Below are positions 37,477 through 43,390 of a DNA stretch of 64,000 nucleotides, piece after piece. The translations under genes and the position numbers were made by a program. Numbering within the stretch: the first letter of the stretch is position 1; the number at the start of each line of letters is the position of its first letter. The notes under the pieces are model-generated. The model ran no database searches. It was not told where the DNA came from and saw nothing but the letters and a program-made list of their open reading frames with translations. The stretch covers positions 1-64,000 of the forward strand of contig NZ_CAKZLP010000035.1 in assembly GCF_937127095.1 (NCBI RefSeq), written 5' to 3'. This DNA is from an uncultured Amphritea sp. GTDB taxonomy: Bacteria; Pseudomonadota; Gammaproteobacteria; Pseudomonadales; Balneatricaceae.

Positions 37477-38137
37477 CTTCTACTCCGTAGGGTCTTATCT
37501 CTTCAAGTTTGAACGCAGTCTTCTGATAACCGACATCTCTATCGAATAGAGCCATTTGACTATCGTATAACACGCTGAGTATGCGCTTCCGCGCAAACCA
37601 GAGAATGGCTTGTGCTTGGTGAGGATAAACATCGCTTTCAGCAGCAAGGCGGCTGATCTCATGTGATATCTGAGCATAAACTCTTCGAGTGACCTTAGCA
37701 TCTCTCATGCCTCCGGTTGTGCCGGCCCAGGCATGGTACATGTGACCATCCACAGTCACTGGCCCAGCTGTCTTTGGTTCCAGGATGTTCTGATAGAATG
37801 CCCGAGTCTTCAACCCCTTGGCATGATCCAAGAAGGGAGTTCCTGTCAGGTACAGGTTAGCGCGAGCTCGACACGCATTATACGTGGAGACAATCGCACT
37901 GTCGTATGAAAGACCCCGCCGCCCAGCCTCGAGCATGGAGACGAGGCTTCTCAAATTTCCATAATAATCTGAGTTGGGTGACAGGGCCACAAACGCTGCT
38001 ATAACGCGGCTCAAGTCCGCGGAATAATGTGCTGCGATTGTTTTCATTAAATCGTGATAGCGCTGGTACGCTTTGAGGCCGTCAGAAATATCCATTTCGT
38101 TTGCCTGAGAGTAAAGTCGTTTCAAATTCGAATACAC
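37376..38137 (-). CDS. Hypothetical phage protein, DUF7178-like
   Basis: The start is GTG 38137 with GGAGAG before it. The 253-residue protein contains IAAFVALSPNSDYYGNLRSL, KTRAFYQNILEPKTAGPVTV, DGHMYHAWAG and HQAQAILWFARKR. This pattern I associate with a widespread phage family (DUF7178-like) that vaguely recalls helix-hairpin-helix DNA-glycosylase folds; that link is inference. The final ~35 residues are polar and overlap the next gene, so they may be a species-specific tail. Confidence 0.6.
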   Translation of the reverse strand: MYSNLKRLYSQANEMDISDGLKAYQRYHDLMKTIAAHYSADLSRVIAAFVALSPNSDYYGNLRSLVSMLEAGRRGLSYDSAIVSTYNACRARANLYLTGTPFLDHAKGLKTRAFYQNILEPKTAGPVTVDGHMYHAWAGTTGGMRDAKVTRRVYAQISHEISRLAAESDVYPHQAQAILWFARKRILSVLYDSQMALFDRDVGYQKTAFKLEEIRPYGVEDDYPNPGTDTVGARESATPRGRKRSQLDLPFQS

Positions 38138-38177
38138 TTTTTCTCTCCCAGAAATTTACGCGCGGGCGGATGAGCTT

Positions 38178-38525
38178 TTATTCTTCGTAATTATACCGCC
38201 ACGGCTTAGTATCGTCTTCTCGCTTGATGATCATAATCATATCATCATCGGCGTCTTCAGTGCTTGAAAAGAAATCGTTCTTGTAAGCGTATTCCAGCAA
38301 ATCCTTGGCGTAATATTGCTGGCGCACCTGAGGCGGCCATTCGTCAAAAACAAGCTGCAAGCTCTTTTTGTCTTCTGCCAGGGTTACTTTGATCATGACA
38401 CCTTCAAGCTGTCGCTCCCCAACACCGTATCCGTCAAACCAACCGGCTTCGGCCGATTCTACATGGTCGAGATCTACGTCAGAAGGATCTGCGATGTTTT
38501 CAAAAGTGATAATTCGATACTGCAT
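38178..38525 (-). CDS. Acidic hypothetical protein
   Basis: This 115-residue protein starts MQYRIITFENIADPSDVDLD behind a good AAGGAAATTG site. It is acidic and mixed alpha/beta (GVMIKVTLAEDKKSLQLVFD; YAYKNDFFSSTEDADDDMIM). No motif is recognised. Directly upstream lies a ~290-base non-coding stretch with RNA-like structure, which may be its leader or a separate RNA. Confidence 0.65.
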   Translation of the reverse strand: MQYRIITFENIADPSDVDLDHVESAEAGWFDGYGVGERQLEGVMIKVTLAEDKKSLQLVFDEWPPQVRQQYYAKDLLEYAYKNDFFSSTEDADDDMIMIIKREDDTKPWRYNYEE

Positions 38526-38817
38526 AACAATTTCCTTAAATAAATAAATGAACCAGGAACCATGCTTTACGGATTTGAACCCTTAATCACATGGCCCCTG
38601 GTTCGAGGTGAGGGGTGTTCTATGCCCGAAGGCATTTCGTAGATCACTAGGCCCTACTCCCTTGCGGAAGCTATTAAAGATGGGTCAGAAACTTGGTTTA
38701 CACTCATCCCCTTAGGGCAGTGGATCCCGAGCTTTTGACTCAGGCGGATCCCCTACACGCCTGCGCCGGCGTCGAATGGCACTACGACGCGAACTATGGC
38801 TTCACAGATCCTGCCCC
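38526..38817 (-). ncRNA. Candidate structured non-coding RNA of unknown class
   Basis: About 290 bases without a credible ORF. Read on the minus strand it contains CTTCC-GCAA-GGGAG (38670-38657), a GNRA tetraloop hairpin. It also has ATGCC-TTCG-GGCAT (38635-38622), a C(UUCG)G tetraloop hairpin, and a two-part stem with 38550-38557 against 38597-38604 and 38560-38564 against 38590-38594. Near the other end GGATCC (38722-38727 and 38746-38751) plus GAG/CTC close a 7-base loop. These stable loops suggest a folded transcript on the strand of the flanking genes. I could not fit it to a tRNA, tmRNA or known ribozyme. Confidence 0.35.
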
Positions 38818-39204
38818 TCACGGGGTTTTCTTTTGTCTGTTGGCTTCAAGCAGATCTTGGTATCTATTAAATACCTCAGAAAAGCCTCCACCCCCATTAT
38901 AAAACGATAGCGTAAAAATAATTGCTGGTAGTCCGCTATCGTCTGCTATTCCAAACATAACACAATTGCCATCTTCGCTTTCAGTGTGATGCTCTAAAAT
39001 AAAAAGCTGATCAGTGTCGGCGCGGTAATGTGCGTTTTTGCTGATTACAAAACATTCAAACGGGCTTTTTGGATCTTTATCATGAAACTCACATTCAATT
39101 TCAATGTCATGCATTGCTTTCATGTAAGCGACTTTAGCCCGTAAACCATTTAGTCCTTGGGCCATTTCTACGGCAATACCGCAGTGGTGCTCCATACGAC
39201 TCAT
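38818..39204 (-). CDS. Hypothetical protein
   Basis: The 128-residue protein starts MSRMEHHCGIAVEMAQGLNG, with start and upstream stop overlapping (TAATG). It is helical at the N-terminus and beta-rich later (SPFECFVISKNAHYRADTDQ; NCVMFGIADDSGLPAIIFTL), then helix FSEVFNRYQDLLEANRQKK. Three scattered Cys give no clear zinc site. Not recognised. Confidence 0.65.
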   Translation of the reverse strand: MSRMEHHCGIAVEMAQGLNGLRAKVAYMKAMHDIEIECEFHDKDPKSPFECFVISKNAHYRADTDQLFILEHHTESEDGNCVMFGIADDSGLPAIIFTLSFYNGGGGFSEVFNRYQDLLEANRQKKTP

Positions 39205-39575
39205 TAGTGTTTCAGTGGTTCGTCATCACCGAGAATACGGGCTTGCATCTGCTCATCAAACATCCGCTCAAGAAAGCTTTGTTTAAGTTCAGCAGACTCA
39301 AAGCCGATCGTCAGAATGTGATCCAACGGAAGACCTTCTGGAACGCGATAAAGGCGTTTATCGAATTGGGTCTCGATCTTCAATTTGCGTTCATTGAAGG
39401 CTTCAACTGGTTCCACCAGATGCGAAGATACCCGAATATTCTGATGAGCATGAATCTTGGAATTGAACCAAGAAAGAATAAGATCACCGTCTTTGGTGAT
39501 TTTCTTGATGACGAAAGTCGGAGAGCCACATTTATAGCAGACAGTCTCTCCGATTTTGAGCTTGGTATCGGCCAT
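39204..39575 (-). CDS. Small protein with YodC/DUF2158-like N-terminus
   Basis: The start is placed at ATG 39575 (MADTKLKIGETVCYKCGSPT) because AAGGAG precedes it; a longer frame would run into the tRNA-like sequence. Residues 4-50 (KIGETVCYKCGSPTFVIKKI and DLILSWFNSKIHAHQ) match the small DUF2158/YodC pattern of K-x-G-x-x-V, G-S-P, and a W-F strand. The C-terminal half (to residue 123) is a charged helical extension. Function of the family is unknown. Confidence 0.6.
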   Translation of the reverse strand: MADTKLKIGETVCYKCGSPTFVIKKITKDGDLILSWFNSKIHAHQNIRVSSHLVEPVEAFNERKLKIETQFDKRLYRVPEGLPLDHILTIGFESAELKQSFLERMFDEQMQARILGDDEPLKH

Positions 39576-39596
39576 AAAAGGCTCCTTGAAAAGAAA

Positions 39597-39650
39597 TGGT
39601 GGACGTGACGGGAATTGAACCCGCCGCTTCAAACCGGTCCGCCGGACACC
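39597..39650 (-). other. tRNA 3'-half-like sequence (T arm, acceptor, CCA)
   Basis: On the minus strand the stretch ends GCGGG-TTCAATT-CCCGT, a canonical T arm with 5-bp stem and TTCAATT loop. Seven acceptor bases CACGTCC, discriminator A and an encoded CCA (39599-39597) follow. The matching 5' acceptor strand GGACGTG, D arm and anticodon arm are not found: the gene at 39651 starts to occupy the space after 54 bases. It could be a truncated tRNA, a tRNA/tmRNA-derived fragment or a recombination scar. Confidence 0.55.
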
Positions 39651-40151
39651 CTATTCGACGATGCACCAGTCATCAGCCAAAATATCTGACTGAGACGCGA
39701 GCCACGGAACAACATCGTCCTGAGCTGTGAGCATCATGATATGAGCACGCTTAATGATGACGCCGCCATGGGAGAAATGTTCTTTCAATCCCAGGTGACG
39801 CTCCATTGCAGCGTTGGAAGTGGTTTGTTCTTCCATATAGAGGAACATACCTTTGCCGTTCCAGCCGGCACGAGAAACCTTCATTCCCCGCTTTAAAGCC
39901 TCGACGGCATGGCCGAAGGCCATAGCCGTCGTAGGCTGATAGGCATCTTCGAAAACCGCTTTAGGGGACCACGAGATATAATTATCGTGGTTTTCGTGAT
40001 TGGAGTCACCCCCGTTCACATATTCGACCAGATAGCCCGGAGGCGATCGGTCAGGCATATTAGTTGGCGTAGTGGTGCCCATGTACTGGGCAAACTCTTC
40101 CTGAGTCATAGGCTTAGCTTTGACCAGCTTGGTTCCGAAGAAATGTTTCAT
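39651..40151 (-). CDS. Tad2-like (DUF2829) protein, candidate anti-Thoeris factor
   Basis: The start is placed at ATG 40151 (MKHFFGTKLVKAKPMTQEEF) with GAGAGGA upstream, giving 166 residues; the longer frame upstream has no ribosome site. Residues from about 80 carry the DUF2829 pattern: MAFGHAVEALKRGMKVSRAG, WNGKGMFLYMEEQ, and at the end DDVVPWLASQSDILADDW. DUF2829 proteins include Tad2, which binds and sequesters the cyclic ADP-ribose-type signal of Thoeris defence. The N-terminal ~75 residues are an extra domain not typical of the short Tad2 proteins. Position among accessory genes fits an anti-defence role. DUF2829 members of other function exist, so this is inference. Confidence 0.75.
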   Translation of the reverse strand: MKHFFGTKLVKAKPMTQEEFAQYMGTTTPTNMPDRSPPGYLVEYVNGGDSNHENHDNYISWSPKAVFEDAYQPTTAMAFGHAVEALKRGMKVSRAGWNGKGMFLYMEEQTTSNAAMERHLGLKEHFSHGGVIIKRAHIMMLTAQDDVVPWLASQSDILADDWCIVE

Positions 40152-40520
40152 ATCGTCCTCTCGGGTGAAATTTGAATGCAGCGTTGATCTCCCTAGGCTC
40201 AATGCTGCCAAAGCCAGCCACTTTTTGAGAAAACCTTCCGAAGTCGTAATCCTCGAGGGGATGGTAATGCCCACCTCACTACATATACCCAGTTAATATC
40301 TCTGGCCCGGTAGCACGGCGTTCGAGATTCTTGAAACTTAAGTGCCGGCCAGGGCCTAACCGACTCGGGGATCTCTCCCTCACCCTTTTGTAAGACTACC
40401 GTCTAGGAGATGGCTCGACCGTTTGCTGGCCCTTTGAGTGGCACCAGTACAGTCACTGTAGTTCTCCGCAGGTTGCGTTTTTGATTAGGGTTCACCAAAC
40501 ATCCCACCTTACTAGGGATC
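40152..40520. other. Non-coding stretch, no gene seen
   Basis: About 370 bases without a supported ORF or terminator. A minus-strand string CCGAGTCGGTTAGGCC (about 40340-40360) looks like a class II tRNA D arm. However, no anticodon arm, T arm or CCA end fits around it. A short TACAG-TCA-CTGTA hairpin (5-bp stem, 3-nt loop) lies near 40447-40459. It may hold degraded tRNA or structured RNA sequence; nothing can be named. Confidence 0.4.
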
Positions 40521-41354
40521 TCAGTTGTCGAAGATACTCTTTGGCTTTGGCGCCGATGCCTCAGCTGGAGTTTCAGACTCCGCTTCTGGAGGCGTAGCAG
40601 CGGCCTCTGCGGCAGAAGAGTTATCTTCGACAGGTTTCGGCGTATCGAATAGAGAGCTCTTTTTGGGAGTTGGAGTAGGCTCTTCTGGATCAATTGGGCC
40701 TGTTTGATTTTCAGAAGTTTCTTTTACAGCTTCTACGAGTTCTGCTGTCTCTTCTGTCGTCAACTCTTCTTCCGTAGGCTCTGTCGGAGTAGGCTCTGCA
40801 CTCGTCGTCTCTGGCGCCGATTCCGGCTCATCTGCTGGGGCAGATTCATCGGGTGCGGTGTCGCTGTCTTTGACGTCGAGGACGTTTCCATCAGATTGGA
40901 CGTGTCCTGGTTCAGGACCGGTTCCGTCTTCTTCTGGTTCTCCAGTTGTTTCTGGAGCCTCATCAGTTTCTTGGACCGTCTCGGCATCTTCAGAACCCTC
41001 AGCAATAGCTTCTTCGCCGTTACGGCGATTAGCATCTTCCTGGGCGGCCGTATAGGATGCCACAGCGACCTTAGGCTGCGAAGGCGAGTTCACGGTGATT
41101 GGGATAGGCTCTTTGATGATTGTGGCGCTGTGACCATTCTCACCGCGGCCTGCGATGATTTTCACAGGGAGCTCTTCGTCCGGCAATGTTGGATACATGC
41201 CGCGGATATAGTTCCGGATAGCTTCCTGGATCTCGGGTTCTTGTAATGTGATTTCCACGTAAGTCTTCCTCTTCTCGGGATCATGTGTTGCAGGGAGCAA
41301 GTCACGGTTTTGGTCAGTGACCTTGCGCGGCGAATAGGTATCAATGTCTGGCAT
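40521..41354 (-). CDS. Acidic protein sharing its C-terminal tail with SSB
   Basis: This 277-residue protein starts MPDIDTYSPRKVTDQNRDLL with AAGGAAA upstream. Residues about 30-95 form a small folded domain (VEITLQEPEIQEAIRNYIRG; ELPVKIIAGRGENGHSATII). Residues 100-260 are disordered and rich in Glu, Pro, Thr and Ala. It ends KPKSIFDN and has an internal KKSSLFDTPKP near residue 232. The SSB two genes upstream ends GGKSLFAN, so the two proteins share a terminal K-S-(I/L)-F-(D/A)-N tail. It may interact with the replication or transcription machinery; no enzymatic motif. Confidence 0.7.
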   Translation of the reverse strand: MPDIDTYSPRKVTDQNRDLLPATHDPEKRKTYVEITLQEPEIQEAIRNYIRGMYPTLPDEELPVKIIAGRGENGHSATIIKEPIPITVNSPSQPKVAVASYTAAQEDANRRNGEEAIAEGSEDAETVQETDEAPETTGEPEEDGTGPEPGHVQSDGNVLDVKDSDTAPDESAPADEPESAPETTSAEPTPTEPTEEELTTEETAELVEAVKETSENQTGPIDPEEPTPTPKKSSLFDTPKPVEDNSSAAEAAATPPEAESETPAEASAPKPKSIFDN

Positions 41355-41375
41355 TGGGTTTCCTTGGATTGCGGA

Positions 41376-41816
41376 TTAATGTTGGGTTATAACAACTTCC
41401 ATCCTCGGATTGGCCTTGTCAATGTTTTCTGCATTACAAGACAATGATCTGATATTATCTAAATCATCATCAGTGAGTTTCCCCAGCTCGACCAATGCGT
41501 CAGAGAAGTATTTGTCGATAATCGCCACAGCGTTCATGAGATCGCGTGTCTGGCGATTTGGAGGGTACAGAGTGTAGTGCAGGTGAACGACGCCCCACAG
41601 GGCTGTCAGGTCCGGCAGAGCCAATATTTGAGGCTTCACGGCTTCTTTGAATTTCTTCTTCGTGGAATCGGCCGTCTGATAGTGCCAGTTCCGGTAGTTA
41701 TTCATCGTCAACCAGTGTTTCTTGGTTGGCTTTGTCACTTTACCAGATTTCAGAGTTCGGGTGGTTCCTCCCGTATACAGGGGGAGAACCAAACGGTAAT
41801 AATGGGGAACAGGCAT
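41376..41816 (-). CDS. RusA-like Holliday junction resolvase
   Basis: The 146-residue protein starts MPVPHYYRLVLPLYTGGTTR behind AAGGAGG. The key stretch QTRDLMNAVAIIDKYFSDAL / VELGKLTDDDLDN matches the RusA layout D-x-x-N-x(3-4)-D-x-x-x-D-A-L-x-x-x-G-x-x-x-D-D. The acidic residues bind metal for cutting four-way junctions. An aromatic, basic N-terminal half fits the DNA-binding face. In a phage it would clear branched DNA before packaging. It lies next to SSB in the replication operon. Similarity is by motif, moderately certain. Confidence 0.7.
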   Translation of the reverse strand: MPVPHYYRLVLPLYTGGTTRTLKSGKVTKPTKKHWLTMNNYRNWHYQTADSTKKKFKEAVKPQILALPDLTALWGVVHLHYTLYPPNRQTRDLMNAVAIIDKYFSDALVELGKLTDDDLDNIRSLSCNAENIDKANPRMEVVITQH

Positions 41817-41869
41817 CGGGGCCTCCTTTACATCTCAAGAGGCCCCTAGCCCCACTGTTCGCGCTCGAT

Positions 41870-42595
41870 TTAGTTCGCGAACAGCGATTTCCCACCACCC
41901 CCTGCGGCACCGCCGGCAGCTTTCGCTGGTCCGGATCCAGCCACTGGTTTCGACCGATCTCGGATCTCTCCGGTGTTCTTTTCGGCCCAGAGGGTGATGA
42001 ACATGTCTTCTTCGGCGATATCACCGCCGCGCTTCAGCTCAGGCACCGTCTTGCGGGTGTCTTTGTGGAAGAACTTGTCGAATTCGTTAAAGTCACGGGT
42101 TTCTGCGATATTAACGTAATCACCGGCAGAGTTCTTTTCCTGCTTGTTTTCGCGAACCATCAGGACGCCGGCTAAAAGTGGCTTCGTCAGAATGGACGTC
42201 ACGACAGGGAGAGCTTTTTCGACTTCGCCTTTGGCCTCGTAATCATAGACCTTGATGACTTTTTCTTCGACAGTCTGTTCAGAGAACGGATGTCCAGTCG
42301 TCACAAGACAAAGGTCGTTGATCGTCTCATAGCCTGGCAGCATGAACTTCTTGCCGTCTTTCGTGTACGTCGGCTTGCCTTCGCGGTTGGTGAACCAAAC
42401 ACGTTCACGGACTTCTTTGCCGTCGACTTCAAGGACGATATTCATGCACTGAGCTTTTGAGCTCGATGCCGGCGTGATGTAGGCCATTTTGACAGTTGCG
42501 TCATAGACGCCAGAATTGACCAAATAACCTCCGCCACCAAGGCGGTCTTCCTGTTTAGCAACACCTTCGAGTTCTTTTTCCAAGTCCTGGAACAT
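41870..42595 (-). CDS. Single-stranded DNA-binding protein (N4 gp45-like)
   Basis: This 241-residue protein starts MFQDLEKELEGVAKQEDRLG. The middle is beta-rich as in an OB-fold (SGVYDATVKMAYITPASSSK; QCMNIVLEVDGKEVRERVWF; VIKVYDYEAKGEVEKALPVV). It ends in a Gly/Ala-rich linker and the tail GGKSLFAN. It is adjacent to gp44-, gp43- and polymerase-like genes as in N4. N4 SSB is needed for replication and recombination and also activates host RNA polymerase at late promoters, through its C-terminus. The acidic end typical of bacterial SSB is replaced here by the KSLFAN tail, also found on the acidic neighbour. Confidence 0.8.
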   Translation of the reverse strand: MFQDLEKELEGVAKQEDRLGGGGYLVNSGVYDATVKMAYITPASSSKAQCMNIVLEVDGKEVRERVWFTNREGKPTYTKDGKKFMLPGYETINDLCLVTTGHPFSEQTVEEKVIKVYDYEAKGEVEKALPVVTSILTKPLLAGVLMVRENKQEKNSAGDYVNIAETRDFNEFDKFFHKDTRKTVPELKRGGDIAEEDMFITLWAEKNTGEIRDRSKPVAGSGPAKAAGGAAGGGGKSLFAN

Positions 42596-42652
42596 TTTAT
42601 TTTACCTTTCGGGTTTCAACGTGACCTATGGCCACCAAAAAACAAAACTCAA

Positions 42653-43378
42653 TTAAACGCCAAAATGTGCGTTCATATGTTCAATGAGCTTCGCAACGTC
42701 GTTGTCCATATAGATCTGGTTCCGCTGGAACAGACCGATAGGACCCCGGATTCGTTCACCAACCGTCTCTTTGGTGAGACGTGTTTGGAAAACGTGTTTG
42801 TAACCAACCATCTCGTCATCTTGAGTGATGTTCAAGAGTGCTGGATCCATACCTTCGAGTTTCTCGAGAGGGATTCGCTTGGTGGAGACCACTGTCGAGA
42901 AATAGGCTTCAATCCCCTGATTAGCGAGCTGGCCTTTGATAGGGACGTATGTCTTATCATTCAGCGCAGCGTCCTGCTCAGTGCGAGTATGTGCCAAAAA
43001 TATCACATGCTTGCCGGCCTTGAGTGCTTTGGCGACAGACTGCTGCATCAGGTTCTTAAAGAACTGAGCATACTGCTGCCATGCATCACGGCCGTCTTTG
43101 GCTCCTACGATGTAGAGGCTTTCGAACATGTCCATCATGAAGGTGAGTGAATCAATGATGACGCCGTCGAATTGTGGAGCATCAACTACCTCGTCGATCG
43201 TAGAAGAAATCTCATACGGATCGGTCACGATAGCTGCGCGGAAGTTATGTGGAAACGGCAAGTCTTTACCAGACTCAGTATTCAAATAACCCCAGCGTTC
43301 CTGGTTCGGCAGATTCATCAGCGATGTGGATTTACCAGAAGCGGATTCGCCGCTGATAAGAATTAGCTGGCCTGGCAT
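42653..43378 (-). CDS. RecA/AAA-type ATPase (N4 gp44-like)
   Basis: The 241-residue protein has Walker A GESASGKST (residues 10-18), Walker B FDGVIIDSLTFMM (about 70-82) and a sensor-like KHVIFLAHTRTEQ. The fold is like phage RecA-like NTPases of the Sak4 group. The gene lies between SSB and primase. Such proteins usually act in recombination or loading at replication forks. The C-terminal half has GYKHVFQTRLTKETVGERIR. AAGGAAAG lies upstream of the ATG. Confidence 0.8.
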   Translation of the reverse strand: MPGQLILISGESASGKSTSLMNLPNQERWGYLNTESGKDLPFPHNFRAAIVTDPYEISSTIDEVVDAPQFDGVIIDSLTFMMDMFESLYIVGAKDGRDAWQQYAQFFKNLMQQSVAKALKAGKHVIFLAHTRTEQDAALNDKTYVPIKGQLANQGIEAYFSTVVSTKRIPLEKLEGMDPALLNITQDDEMVGYKHVFQTRLTKETVGERIRGPIGLFQRNQIYMDNDVAKLIEHMNAHFGV

Positions 43379-43390
43379 TTATCTTTCCTT

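Noticed and set aside
38813..38832. Apparent plus-strand terminator CCCC-TCAC-GGGG followed by TTTTCTTTT
   Set aside because: The stem is only 4 bp and the sequence is explained by the codons for the Gln-Lys-Lys-Thr-Pro end of the minus-strand gene at 38818-39204.
40330..40370. Possible class II tRNA gene (D-arm-like sequence)
   Set aside because: No anticodon arm, T arm or acceptor partner could be paired around it; only one arm resembles a tRNA.
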